From NCBI GenBank assembly GCA_947247005.1, contig OX365948.1, forward strand, positions 7,192,001 through 7,256,000: a stretch of 64,000 nt of DNA, given 5' to 3'. Position 1 is the first letter of the stretch. Each line of letters opens with the position of its first letter. A program made the translations under genes and the position numbers. This DNA is from Spisula solida (lineage: Eukaryota; Mollusca; Bivalvia; Venerida; Mactridae). Below the pieces are notes generated by a model. The model saw only the letters and a program-made list of their open reading frames with translations, did not search any database and had not been told where the DNA came from. This document shows positions 32,780-44,732 of this stretch, piece by piece.

Positions 32780-34079
32780 AATCCACAGTGGTAAAGATTG
32801 TGAGTTGTGATGTTAATTCATCTTTAATCATTTAGTCAAATCCGTTTTTTAATATTTCACTAAAACGTGAATAATTATGCTCGGTTATATTGATACAGGC
32901 TTTTGGAGCTTTGATGAGTACTTGTGGTGACTTTACAAGTACGTATTTGGTGGTAAGCATCCCATAGGACTAACTATGGTTGTTCCAATATCTGATACAT
33001 GTAGTATCCTTTCTCGCTTGGTTGAGTGAATTAGCATGTGTAAATGTTATTGTGCCATCATATCTTGGCCGCACTATACCTCCCGTCGAAAGCGCTACGA
33101 AGCGCTAAGCTAGGTGACGGACATACCCCCGCCAGGTGCTTTCGTAAGAGCTGAAGTTAGTACTAGTTGATAATTAATTCCAAGAAAATGCCTGCCTTAT
33201 CGATAGCTAAGGAACAAACATTACACAAACTATTAAACTAAGTATGAATCAAACTTCATGTCGCTATACATTTTCTATCATGTTATACATACAGTCCCTT
33301 CATAAGCCCTGTGCTTCCATTTGTTATGTAAAACTTTTTAATACATGTATAATACATGTATAATGGGTTGTAAATAAATTTGAGGCACTGAACGACTTTA
33401 AAATTTAACAACCGATGGGTTTGTATATTTATGTTTTCCAACGCTTCGGCTTAACAATATGACTTCATAAGAGTTATAAACTTGAAAAATAAAATAAAAA
33501 GCACCCCAAAATGTTTCCCTTAGTACTAAACAGGAGAGTCATTGTCACATGACCTCCGGTGTGGGGAATCACATGTCTAAAATGTTAGTCACGTGATTCA
33601 CTACACTGCCCCATATTACCATTAGACATCAAAACGTTTGGTAAATTTTGATATCTTAAGGTTAGGAAAGAAGTGAGGTATGAGCGTACAGCCCTACAGT
33701 ACATGTCAGCCGGGAACAAAACTTTAGATGTTTTCTGTTTGTTACATCAGCCGCACGATTATGTGGTCGCACAATGTGTTACAGTCGAAAGTAAAATCAA
33801 AGTCGCATTCAGGTCGCAGACAAAATAGTAGCCATCCAGACAGATCGCAGATATCAGAAATTTGCAGTACAATGCCCGTATGGATGTCACACGCGTGTCA
33901 CATGTCGTTGCGCTCGCCTTGTGACACTACTACATAATTATATTTCGTACAGCAGCAGTAGGATCGCCATGCGTCTGTCACACGAAACACCAGCGATTTC
34001 CCCAGAGGTGCCTCAAACAGTGATCTTAGACAGGCTGCCACAAAGCTGGTGTGACGTAGGCTTTATACTCAAAACAGAC
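32780..34079. other. no recognisable gene
   Basis: Short overlapping frames at 33728-33937 and 33921-34157 have no recognisable content. Around 33537-33605 a pair of CACATGA/CACGTGA-type E-box-like motifs occurs, without further support. Confidence 0.35.
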
Positions 34080-34600
34080 GATCGGTCTATTACCCAGACT
34101 ATACGACACATAGATATAGACTATACGACACATAGATATAGACTGTACGACACATAGATATAGACTATACGACACATATATATATATACAAAATGTATAC
34201 TGTACGTCACATAGATATAGACTATACGACACATAGATATAGACTATACGACACATTGATATAGACTATTCGCAAATAGATAAAGTCTATTCGACACATA
34301 GATATAGACTATACGACACATAGATATAGACTATACGACACATATATATAGACTATACGACACACATATATATAGACTATATGACAAATAGTTTATACTA
34401 ATTTATTTAAGGTCGATTGTGAAACAAGTTTTTCCAACTTATATATACGACACATAGATATAGACTATACGACACATATATATAGACTATACGACACATA
34501 GATACAGACTATTCGACACATAGATACAGACTATTCGACACATAGATATAGACTATACGACACATAGATATAGACTATACGACACATTGATATTATGAAC
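34080..34600 (+). repeat. 22-bp minisatellite interrupted by a SINE tail
   Basis: The unit ACTATACGACACATAGATATAG (here split as ACTATACGACAC / ATAGATATAG) repeats about 18 times with small variants. The run is broken at 34411-34442 by GGTCGATTGTGAAACAAG plus a short tail, which matches the tail of the SINEs at 22335 and 29361. Confidence 0.8.
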
Positions 34601-34867
34601 ACTTTTTTTAAAGTAAGTAATAGTACAACGAGACAGAATAACTGCCAGATATCACAATCAGTGAACAGTTTTTTGTGACGCAGGCTTTATACTCGAACTT
34701 GACGACCAATTGAGAACCAAGACCATACGATATACTGACATTAATGATCATATTTTTTAAAGTATGCAATGGGTTCAACTTAACTGTATAACTGCCAGAT
34801 ATCAAACAGTTTTTGTGGTTTTATTCACTTCAACTCCAAGGCATATTTGTAATTGGTCATGAACACG
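34601..34867 (+). repeat. two diverged units flanking the 22-bp satellite
   Basis: TTTTTTAAAGTA..AATGG/AGT and ATAACTGCCAGATATCA occur at about 34605-34660 and 34750-34805. A related GTGACG(T/C)AGGCTTTATACTC block occurs at 34051 and 34676. The satellite therefore lies inside a larger duplicated unit. Confidence 0.5.
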
Positions 34868-36770
34868 TATAGACCATGAGCCAGAGGGGGTTTTGCTCCC
34901 CCCAGGGGGAATTTTGTGGACCATATTTTTTTGAAACCCCAAGGTGTGGCGAACGTTTTGGCATAAAGTTTGCAACTGGCGGGTGGGGCTTTTCTCCGTT
35001 ACCACGCTTTAAAATACGTTACTCCCAAAATATAAAATAAAAATTGTAATTTTTTAAAGATAAATTGTACCATTATGCTATTTAATAATTCCAAGTTTGC
35101 ATATGTTATTCAAGAGTGTAAACTAGTAGCTGCAAACTGAATGAATTTCAATGCCAAAATGCAATGATAAAGAAGATAAATATGGGAAAACATACGTTAC
35201 CCTAAAAAACAAAATGTTTTTGGCATAAAGTTTTTTATTGCAAATTTAGATGACCAGGTAATCAAATGATGAAGTTACCATTACAAAGTTCAACATTCAA
35301 CCTAAAAAATGATGTATAGATTGCCATTATAGGTTAAGAGATAGATGTTTGGTAGCGATTCTTAAAATGTCACCCATTCTCCAAAACATGTGCGTTTTTC
35401 ATTCCTTCAATAATTTCAAGTATTCAAATTGTATCATACACTTTTCAGTTACATATAATACCACTTTATATATTTGTAATGGTTTATAGTATATATATTA
35501 ACAAGTCTCTTACTTGTAAGATATGTTAAGTCATTCTACATGTCACTTTACGTTACCAAACATACAAATTAAAGTGCATGTCGTCAGTGTCTTAAAAACA
35601 TACTTAAAACAATTAAAAATAAAAAAATAACAATTTAATCCTACTCAAAACTATGTATTTAAATATCAAACAAAATTACATTTACTAGCCTTGTATTCTG
35701 TTACTTTAGATAAACTTTACCACTAAAAATAATTTATTTTCAAATCAAGATATCTTTTATCGCAGTTTGCATTTGAACTTTCAACACATGTATTTAAAAA
35801 ACAATTTATGTTTCAATTTACGTTACCTTACTTACAAACTTTACAATATCATATGCACATGTATGCTGTATTTTAACACAATGTTGACTTATCCCTCTTG
35901 GTCTGTCTGGAGGAAAAGATTGATAGGTGCATAATTATCTTATATCTTATACTACCTGAATTGTTGTGCAATACTGACCAGTGAGAGGTCCAATCATTTA
36001 AGGTAAAATAGTGTAAACTGTGTTATGTTCATTGTTTCCATATAAGCAAAGCTAGTATTGCATGTGTTACATATGACATGTAGTCAGGAATTACTACATC
36101 ATATGACATTGTATGGCTATAATAAGTGGGGTAGTTACACAATATGGTATATGATGGCTGAAATCTGTATTAGTGGGTTCCCAAATTTGCATAGGATGGC
36201 TGCAATCTGTATTGGTGGGTTCCCAATATGGCATAGGATGGCTGAAATCTGTATTGGTGGGTTCGCAATATGGCATAGGATGGCTGAAATCTGTATTGAT
36301 GGGTTCCCAATATCACGGTGGGGAAACCACGTGACCAAAAGCGGTGCAGTGCACGATTTTCGACCCAAAATAACGTCGACTCAGGTAGGTTTTTTCACTC
36401 TAACTTCTTTGATACACCATTGTTTTTAGTCAGATAGCGCACATAAACCCCGCGATTGAAAGCGGTTTCATTGGCTTTATGGATCTTGATGCAATTCTAC
36501 TCCGTTTTTATGTAATCCTTGCCCAACCGATTCCAAATTTGTGAAATGTTTAGATAACGTACACTTCAGTTCGCAAATTATGCATCTAGCACAGCTTCTG
36601 TGGCAAATATTCTGTCAAATTATGGATTAAATGGAAGCTAGTTAATATTCTAAGCAGTGTGTGAAATATAAAATATGCCTCTTAAGAAACTTTGGAAATA
36701 TCATCATACGAAGGGTTTGGTAACGAACACTTTGCCATATTTCTGAAGGTAACGTACACGTAAAATGTTT
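34868..36770 (+). mobile_element. satellite-cored element, copy A (short core)
   Basis: Its start (TTTTGCTCCCCCCAGGGGGAATTTT near 34893-34917, then AAAGTTTGCAA) and its end (36313-36770: CACGGTGGGGAAACCACGTG, GTGCAGTGCACGATTTTCG, GTTTAGATAACGTACACTTC, GAAGGTAACGTACACG) are matched in inverted order by copy B at 45765-49690. The core is a 4-copy 42-bp array. Repeated (C)GTTAC/GTAACG motifs run through the non-core parts. No protein-coding capacity seen. Possibly Helitron-related or another non-autonomous DNA element; class not provable here. Confidence 0.6.
36145..36312 (+). repeat. 42-bp minisatellite core of copy A (~4 copies)
   Basis: The unit is GGCTGAAATCTGTATTGGTG, GGTTCCCAATATGGCATAGG, AT. 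Its homologue is expanded about tenfold in copy B at 46222-48780. Confidence 0.85.
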
Positions 36771-37620
36771 CATTTCTAACAATCGAACTGAATACTACAA
36801 TTTAACTCGTCGATTAATAAATAGTTTATAGGTAAGCCCGACCGAATACAAACAAATAATCTATACCCGCATAAACATGTTGTTTATTCACAAATACAAA
36901 GTTTTTGAAGTCATATATTTGCAATAACAAATAGGCCTACTCGAGGATTTTTTTTGCTTTGAAATGTGGACTGTATATATAGAGCGGTTAAAATATTGTG
37001 TAATATTATAACATGGTGAGATAAACATCACTAGATCTATAGATAGAATTTGACCTCTTAGCCGTAATCTTCGAATATTTACTATATAAAGTATATAGCT
37101 AAAAGTGCAGTCACGACTCAATACTCGTTTTCGATCTATAAACATCAATACTTCTAGAAGATATATCTATAGTCTGCCGACGACAACACTACAGTTACTT
37201 TTGTTTATAAATACAAATAAAAATGTATTGTGGTTTATAGTCATTTTCGTTAGAAAACAAAGGATTTTGTGATCATCGAACTATATAGATGTTGATCGAA
37301 AACGAGTAATGCGTCATGACTGAATTTTCATATAGTTTATACCCAAAGGTTCTATAGATCTATATCTCTCTTCGTAATACACGCGAGTAATAAACATTCA
37401 AATGAGGCATATACAAGGGCGAGTCACTTTATTTATGTATGTATACATGTGTATTATACACATTGTCAAAAATGTAAAAGAATAAATTTTTAGAATAAAA
37501 TAAATTTTACATCCAATTACGAGCCCTCTTGGGCATATATAAGCACACAATAACAGATGTACACGAACATTAGAGTTATAACCATAATTAAACATGACGA
37601 TGGGTGCGTTAACCGCGGGT
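36771..37620. other. no recognisable feature
   Basis: AT-rich spacer. The minus-strand frames 36888-37148 and 37398-37595 have no recognisable content. Confidence 0.4.
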
Positions 37621-37825
37621 ATGAATAAAATCGGGACGAAATGTACTTACGGAACATCTGACAACTACAGTCGTTTCGGCTAATTCTGCGCATTGGGGAA
37701 TTCTGCGCAACTTAATTTGCATATTTCAGGCATCGTTTTTCTTTTTTTGTGCATGTTTGTTACTTATGAAAAGTCATACCATCACAAAAACGGCATCGGA
37801 TTACGAATAAGATTGGGACGAAATG
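37621..37825 (+). repeat. tandem repeat unit that received the LTR element
   Basis: GACGAAATGTACTTACGGAA, CATCTGACAACTACAGTCG and TTTCGGCTAATTCTGCGCAT begin a unit whose next copy begins AATAAGATTGGGACGAAATG at 37807. That second copy continues on the far side of the LTR element at 43028. A related unit lies at 53560-53635. Confidence 0.7.
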
Positions 37826-38289
37826 TGTAATGTAATGATCAAAGGATAGCTAATTATATAATGTAAATTTCAGTGAACCTTCATATAAACTATGAATAAA
37901 TATAGGTTACACTATAACTGACAGTTATAAGTGAATATATACTAACACCAGACAGCTAAGTCAGTATCATAAGGAAGTGTAAATTTAATATATGTCTGGG
38001 TGGTTAATACCATGTTAGTGGGGAGTTCAGTCAGTCAGTCAGTCAGTGGGAGTTAAGTTAGAGAGTTGAGAAGTGGAGTCGAGAGAGACCAGTTGGTGCG
38101 GGCCGTCAACAAGCGAGTAGCTTGGGCCATAAGCCTAGACAGTATGTTTATGAGTATGAAAAGTTGACTTATACTGTGAACCTGAGAAGTACTATACTAT
38201 GTTTATGAACTGTGTAACAAACTAATAAAACCACTATACGAACACTACTAGCGTTACTGTCTTTACCAAATCATAAGGACTACGTAACA
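37826..38289 (+). repeat. 5' LTR
   Basis: TG...CA termini. It contains a (TCAG)n run at about 38028-38048 and AATAAA-type hexamers near 37892 and 38225. Matches the 3' LTR along its whole 464 bp. Confidence 0.9.
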
Positions 38290-38294
38290 ATTAA

Positions 38295-38312
38295 TGGAGT
38301 CGTGACCAGAGA
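38295..38312 (+). promoter_or_regulatory. candidate tRNA primer-binding site
   Basis: TGGAGTCGTGACCAGAG begins 5 nt after the 5' LTR. TGG is the complement of a tRNA CCA end. The cognate tRNA was not identified. Confidence 0.45.
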
Positions 38313-38443
38313 TTTTGAGTATAAGTTCAACGGAGAAGCTGCAGGAAACGAACTGGACAGCACTTGATAGCCGTATATCCTGACGAAAGATTGGAACATC
38401 GGAGTACATGTGAGTGACTTGGTTATTTTCTGTACGCTTAAAA

Positions 38444-39156
38444 ATGGCAGATCAAAACATATGTAGAAATATTAAAAATTTATCAGATCAATTGGGAAAT
38501 TATTGTGCATCGCTAAGTAATAAATTGAACAAAATAGTACCAGAATTTGATGGGGAAAATAATAGAGAATTTAAATTTTGGATAAATTCATTAGAAAAAT
38601 ATGCTTTTATTAACAATTTAAATGATGATGACAAGAAAAAGATTTGTTTCCATACTTCTAGAGGGATTGTATCAAATTTTATTCAGGGGTATTTAAATGA
38701 TGACCCGCAGTGTACATGGGCAGAATTATTAGGTGAATTAAAAGTTAGATTTTCGGAAATAACAGATTCTCATCATGCATTGCGCTTGTTAAGTGAATTT
38801 AAACAAAGACCAAATGAAAGTGTACAAATTTATTATCAAAAATTAATTGATTTAGCAAAAACTGCATATGATGGTCAAGATTTAAGTCAATATCCTAGAT
38901 TAGTAATTAGACAGCTAATTGATTTTTTCACCGATGGATTGTTAAATGAGTCTATTAAAATCCTCAGACATTAGATCAAGCAGTTAATATTGCAATAGAA
39001 GAACAAAATATTAGGGCTAGACTTAGGTTAAGAAATTTTAAACCGTTCAATCATAAATATCAAAATAGAGATAAATACATAAACGCGGTAGTTCAAAATT
39101 CACATAAACCAAAGTACTATCAAAATAGGGAATATTCAAATTACTGTAAGATGTAA
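38444..39156 (+). pseudogene. LTR-element Gag, frameshifted
   Basis: Starts at ATG 38444 (MADQNICRNIKNLSDQLGNY). It contains a capsid-like retrotransposon Gag region: VPEFDGENNREFKFWINSLE, TWAELLGELKVRFSE, RLLSEFKQRPNESVQIYYQK and RLVIRQLIDFFTDGL. The frame breaks at about 38957-38960, where an A run is one short, giving an early TAG at 38972. The shifted frame continues LDQAVNIAIEEQNIRARLR to a stop at 39154. Only one Cys of a nucleocapsid knuckle (NYCKM) is visible before that stop, so the zinc knuckle is absent or broken. Confidence 0.75.
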
Positions 39157-39298
39157 GATGGATAATCTTCGTAGTAGACAAAATTTCAATAGATTTTCAC
39201 ACAAGAAAATATTTAATTATGTTAGTAATTAGAAAACGTTTAATTTACGAACATTCAATATAGCAATTGCGGGAAACCCAGATTCATGTATAATAAAT

Positions 39299-39649
39299 AT
39301 GCAAAATAATAAATACAGAGCATTAGTAGATTCAGGCGCTGAAGTTTCATTGATAAATAGAAGGATATTTAGAACCTTAAGACAAAGGGCAGAAAATAAG
39401 GATGATAGGATTTATCTTCAATCAGTAAATGGTGGTTCATTAAATGTAGATGGTTGTGTAAACCTAGCATTTAAAATTGGGAATACTGAAATGAGTCACC
39501 CATTTTATGTTGTTGAAAATAAAAATAGGAATATTATATTAGGACGTGATTGGTTAAAACACCATGATGTGAGGATTTATTTTGATTTAGGCTGTTTAAA
39601 AGTAGGAAAATCATTTGTTAATCTAGTAGAAGACAGACGGCAAACGTAA
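39299..39649 (+). CDS. retropepsin-like aspartic protease domain of the LTR element
   Basis: The open frame encodes ALVDSGAEVSLINRRIF, the DSG catalytic triad of a retropepsin (Asp at about 39329). It continues with GGSLNVDGCVNLAFKIGNTE and a C-terminal NIILGRDWLKHHDVRIYFD, the typical ILGxDWL block before the end of the domain. It would cleave the element polyprotein. It is in a different frame from Gag, preceded by a stop near 39229, and followed directly by a stop where RT would normally continue. Confidence 0.8.
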   Translation: MQNNKYRALVDSGAEVSLINRRIFRTLRQRAENKDDRIYLQSVNGGSLNVDGCVNLAFKIGNTEMSHPFYVVENKNRNIILGRDWLKHHDVRIYFDLGCLKVGKSFVNLVEDRRQT

Positions 39650-41779
39650 TGAAATAGGAACGAAATGTGTATTTTTAAGGATGTAAACGCGGTCATGATG
39701 TTTGGAAATAATTGTTTGGGAATACATTTAACTAGAAGGGATGTTATCATAGATATTCATTAAAAATATTAAGGGTAGTTCAAGTTCATGTATCATGTAA
39801 AAATGTGTGTAGTAAAATGGGCAACATAGACAGACAGGAATTATATTGAGTCATTAAAAAGTAATGGCGTTTTTGTAAATGTTGATAAATGGTTGTTTAA
39901 ACCAGACATTTAAGATGTGGGAAGTAATTTGTGTTATGTCTTAGATATGTTGATATTTTACAGTAAATAGCTCTGTTGAACTTTGTTTCTATCTTGGATT
40001 ACGAGAATTAGAGCGTATATATTTCTGTAAAGCCAGATATTTGGTATTAAAATGATACATGAACAAGTACTCGAATTAATGGGGTATTTCATTTCGGGAG
40101 TTAGCAGAATGGGACAGGAAATTAATGGTTTAAATAACAATAAATACAAGCAGATGGCGCGGTAAAAAAATTAAAGTTAAAAAGCGAAAAATAGAAAAAT
40201 ACCAATAACATGTATATAAAATACATGTAGTTTAAGGGCATTATGGGGTCTTGTAAATAGCAACGTAGTATACAGATATTTGACATTATCATGCTCCGGA
40301 AAGCATACAGTAAGTTACCTTATTTTTGCGTTATGAAATTTTAGCGAAGTTATGTCGACTTTCGAGATGAAGCGACATAAACACATCGCGTATAGGTTCG
40401 ATTTAGAATGTTCATGTTGATAAGTAAATGCGAGATAATTATATAGACGTGAATATACACCGGTTACAGTTTGTGTAGTATGTGTTGTAATATTGGGAAT
40501 CGGCCGATGTATTTAATCAGTATGTGATTTAGCGCGTTGGGAAACGTAATAGTACATTCAATTAGTTACTAATTGATATTGTGATTAACGATAGCATTTA
40601 TAGATTATGCAGTACTAGTTTCGCGTTAGAAAACTAAAATCAAGTACTACATGCATGTAATTAGGCGTCTTGTTCATTTTGATTATGATTATTACGTTAT
40701 AATTGTGACAACTGCAGTCAGTATACCTGTACTAGGGTTATGTAATGTTAAAAAAATTGAGGCTAGCAATTGTAAGGGTCAATGTCAGTTTTGTGTTGGT
40801 TAAACACAGTTGATGCATATTACTATGTAACAAATTGATATTATTGTGATTAGCGGCTTCATTATACCTTCAGACAGAGTCAGGTAATGCTTTTGCGTTT
40901 AGAAAGTGTAGCACATGGCGTTGTGTTATATCATTCCAGGTAGATATTATTATTAAATAAAGTTTTGTTTTTATGGACATCACATATATTTTTGCGTTAA
41001 AACATAGTATTGTTTTGTTACTAATTAATGTTTTTCGTGATTAACGACTACATTGATAGTGTCAAGCATTATACGTTTATCGCGTTAAGAAATACAGGAA
41101 GCGTACACGCGTACATGATACGTTTTATTTATTGAATTTGGGTTTTGATATTAGGTTTGCATGGTAGGAAATAAATTAAATCAACTTCAGGTTGTTATCA
41201 AGGTGTAAACATGTTGTATTCTTAGGAAAACTGTAAGATTTTTGTGTAGAAAATCTCATTTCAGGCAAATTTGAAATTATCCTTTGTAGAGAGTATTTAT
41301 TCAAAGGGAAGTAATGATAGAACGAATGCTTGATATATCGTTATCGTCTATATAAAAATAATATTATGTTATTATGTAGGCCTACTAGTTATGTCCAATT
41401 TGAGGGTTAATATCATTTATTTTATCGTTGATTAATCATGAATATACTAAGTTAATGTAATATGTAATAATTAATGAGGCTGGTACTAAGTTGTTCTTGC
41501 TATTGTTTCGTGATCACTGTAGGGAAATATATTTATTTATAAGGGGTTTACAAATACACACTGCATTAGATCTGCCAATAATAAGTGTTTCAGTCAATAT
41601 ACCGGGGATCGTACGAGTCACTCCGAACCATGGCGGACTATCAGCAAATAGAACATGTTACTCCGAACTGTAGAGACTATCAGCAAACTAACATGTTACT
41701 ACGAACCATGGCAGACTTTCGAGAACACCAAATCCAGTATTCCAAAATAATACTTCAACCGATGATGATGAATCAACTA
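39650..41779 (+). other. non-coding internal part of the LTR element
   Basis: More than 2 kb with no frame showing RT (YxDD), RNase H or integrase residues. About 41625-41720 holds three diverged ~39-bp units containing ATGG(C/.)(A/G)GACT and CAGCAAA. The sequence is AT-rich and apparently unique. Confidence 0.6.
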
Positions 41780-42118
41780 TTGTATGGAAATTTCTCCAAC
41801 GTTCAATTTGGAGATAATCATTCGCAGATCTCTATCATTCGAATAGAGATAAACATTCGTATACATATACGATGGACTACCAACAGATGCCTACCACAAT
41901 AAACAATTTACATTGGAAATTTCTCCAACGTTCAATTTGGAGATAACCATTCGTAGATCTCTATCATTGGATTAGAGATAAACATTCGTATACATATACG
42001 ATGGACTACCAACAGATGCCTACCACAACAAAACAATTTACATTGGAAATTTATCAACCGACCAATTTGGAGATAATCATTCGTAGATCTCCAACCGGAG
42101 ATAATCATTCGTAGATCC
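41780..42118 (+). repeat. ~130-bp tandem repeats inside the LTR element
   Basis: GGAAATTTCTCCAACGTTC, AATTTGGAGATAA, TAGATCTCTATCATT and ACATATACGATGGACTACC recur at about 41789, 41914 and 42044 (third unit partial). Confidence 0.75.
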
Positions 42119-42550
42119 ATATGAGCATCATTTCAACCCGTTATTGACTATGTACGGAGATTCATCAGGTGCGATGACTTCAGATGCCATTAACAAATAA
42201 ATATACAAACAATTCGTTGTGACAGTCACGTACAATTCATCGTGACAAACATTTTGACAATCAAGTGATATAGTTATTTCATTTATATCTATATGGACAT
42301 GAATTAAACCAGCTGAGTATGCTGAAAATGAAGCTACATTTGTAGTGATGACATTTCATTGTGTGTATAAATGTGTTTATGTTGCAGATATTATTGTTTC
42401 TTTATGTGTTATTATTTTACAGGTTTTATGTTCATTATTTGACTATGATTATCATTGTGTGATTCTACGTTATGGTAACATACCATTAAAAAAAAGGTTT
42501 GGGTTAAATATGTTAAAATTTTACTTAAGATAAAATTTTGTTTTTCAAAC
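42119..42550 (+). other. LTR element, 3' internal end
   Basis: No recognisable coding sequence. The frame at 42345-42533 is hydrophobic but has no identifiable motif. Confidence 0.4.
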
Positions 42551-42562
42551 AGAGGGAGGGAA
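42551..42562 (+). promoter_or_regulatory. polypurine tract
   Basis: AGAGGGAGGGAA immediately before the 3' LTR start at 42564; the expected plus-strand primer of an LTR element. Confidence 0.75.
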
Positions 42563-42563
42563 T

Positions 42564-43027
42564 TGTAATGTAATGATCAAAGGATAGCTAATTATATAAT
42601 GTAAATTTCAGTGAACCTTCATATAAACTATGAATAAATATAGGTTACACTATAACTGACAGTTATAAGTGAATATATACTAACACCAGACAGCTAAGTC
42701 AGTATCATAAGGAAGTGTAAATTTAATATATGTCTGGGTGGTTAATACCATGTTAGTGGGGAGTTCAGTCAGTCAGTCAGTCAGTGGGAGTTAAGTTAGA
42801 GAGTTGAGAAGTGGAGTCGAGAGAGACCAGTTGGTGCGGGCCGTCAACAAGCGAGTAGCTTGGGCCATAAGCCTAGACAGTATGTTTATGAGTATGAAAA
42901 GTTGACTTATACTGTGAACCTGAGAAGTACTATACTATGTTTATGAACTGTGTAACAAACTAATAAAACCACTATACGAACACTACTAGCGTTACTGTCT
43001 TTACCAAATCATAAGGACTACGTAACA
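42564..43027 (+). repeat. 3' LTR
   Basis: 464 bp, same as the 5' LTR by eye. Followed by the AATG duplication and the continuation of the interrupted tandem unit (ACTAGCGGATTATCTGACAA). Confidence 0.9.
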
Positions 43028-43139
43028 AATGTACTAGCGGATTATCTGACAACTAGAGTCGTTTCGGCTAATTCTGAGCATCGGGTAATTCTGCGCACCT
43101 TAATTTGCATATTGTAAGATCATTGAAAATGCTTTCCAT

Positions 43140-44160
43140 AGAATCAATGCATGGGTAATAGGTTGATACCCCCTGCCCCTAACTTTGGTATTTAGAGTCT
43201 TATGTCATGGGTCAACGTGCTCGCGGTATAATTCTCTACACTTACCGAAATCATCTTGCTTTAGTTTATTTACACCATGTTATAATATATTTTCAGCTCT
43301 GCAAGTCAGAACTTCTTCTAGAAACCTTTGATACAGTACCTACCTAAGCTCGATCATGATCATCAGTAGTTGATCAAAAACATGTAGGAAGATTTATCAA
43401 CACCAGAAGTGGACTTGATCAAAATTTCACCAGCACCATTGAATGGCCTCAAACATTATGTATACAGTGCTGGTACAAGCACACATCTTGACAGTTCGAT
43501 GACAACACATGGTCTGAACATAACCAATAGTCTATATTAACAGTTCCATGGGCTTCAGTGTCAACCCCCAATCTACGATAAATAATGAACATCCCAGCGG
43601 ACAAGCAGACATTCGCAGTATTTTCAAACTTGGTGCACGTGTGATGGTTATGAATAATTTACCTCAAAAATCACACGGCATTGTCAAGAAATATACCAAG
43701 CCCATCAAGTCGTGTTCACGTTGAAACAGTTGACCTGGTGATATTCTGTGGCTAGTTTCCGTCACTTGTTAAAAGGGACGTAGTCGATTCGTTTTGAATC
43801 AAATAATCTGTGCGAACACATTGTGGTACTTTATTTTTGCCGATACTTCATTATACACCTGTTGAAATCTCTATGTAGATGTTTAGAGGTAGGAACGGCT
43901 AATATTCTTCCTGTTCTGTCAAAATTTGACCAGAAAATTGTCAATGTTGATTTTAATCCACATGTGGAGATGTTGGTGGTTCCTTGTGGAAAGGACTTTA
44001 AGGTAATGGCAAGTCATACCATTCCATAAAATTTTCCAATCATGTTGATTTTCTTCCACAGGTGGAAAGGTTGGTGTTACCTTGTGGAAAGATATAGAAA
44101 ACATGCCAGGCAAACTTGTTAGGTGAATCGGCTGCTGTAAATGACATTTAGACAACACTA
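43140..44160 (+). other. possible coding relic, unassigned
   Basis: About 43387-43539 is open on the plus strand (DLSTPEVDLIKISPAPLNGL, then KHYVYSAGTSTHLDSSMTTH). A separate frame at about 43609-43728 reads DIRSIFKLGARVMVMNNLPQ, and 43823-44029 is also open. FKLGARVMVMNN loosely recalls the C-terminal region of PIF1-type helicases, but this is too short to claim. Two similar CCACA.GTGGA..TGTTGGTG blocks lie at 43959 and 44058. Confidence 0.15.
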
Positions 44161-44496
44161 TTTAAACACTCTAAGAAAGTATTATTTATTCAATGTACAT
44201 TTGTATGTATGTTTTGTTATTACAGTACAGTATATTTGTATATAAAATGCACTTATTAAACCATAATAAAATATTGCGTTTAATACGTATAATTACTGTC
44301 TGTTGATATATATCCTACTTTAACACTATCAGAATAATGCACATTTCTACACTCCACCATTTTTATCTAGGTTCTCTAACCAGATCAGGTTGGTTTGTAA
44401 TCCAACTGACAGCCTGTTATCAAAGAATAGCTGCTGTGGTAGAAAACCATTGGTAGAACTTATGTTATTGAAATTGCAAGACAAACTTTAGCCCGA

Positions 44497-44732
44497 AACA
44501 AATTAACCTGGTCCGCGACCTTTAAGCATTAAGGTTTTTGTGCAGAATAAATCAAATTTTGCAAGAAAAACATGCCTTGTTGAAGGTGTATAGAAGTAGT
44601 TTTATAAAACCTCATAAACATTCATTATATTAATCGCTGATAAAACCAAAGGCAGACATTAAATTATAGTTGAGCAATCAGCTGTTCAATTATGCAATGA
44701 AATAGAAAGTTTGAGGACCAAGTTAATTTGTT
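44497..44732. mobile_element. ~236-bp inverted-repeat element
   Basis: AACAAATTAACCTGGTCC at 44497-44514 is inverted as GGACCAAGTTAATTTGTT at 44715-44732 (one mismatch). No coding capacity. Confidence 0.55.

Larger units (their letters stand above)
37826..43027 (+). mobile_element. gag-pro-only LTR retrotransposon with near-identical LTRs
   Basis: Two 464-bp direct repeats (37826-38289, 42564-43027) start TGTAATG and end GTAACA. By eye I find no difference between them. The element is flanked by a 4-bp duplication AATG (37822-37825 and 43028-43031). A candidate primer-binding site follows the 5' LTR and a purine tract precedes the 3' LTR. Internally only a Gag and an aspartic protease are recognisable. 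No RT, RNase H or integrase motif was found in 39650-42563. It must have moved using enzymes from another element. Ty3-like membership is suggested by TSD length and protease form, not proven. Confidence 0.88.

Noticed and set aside
43609..43728. PIF1-type helicase exon or Helitron helicase
   Set aside because: Only the short FKLGARVMVMNN phrase recalls the family. No Walker motifs or Rep domain are nearby.
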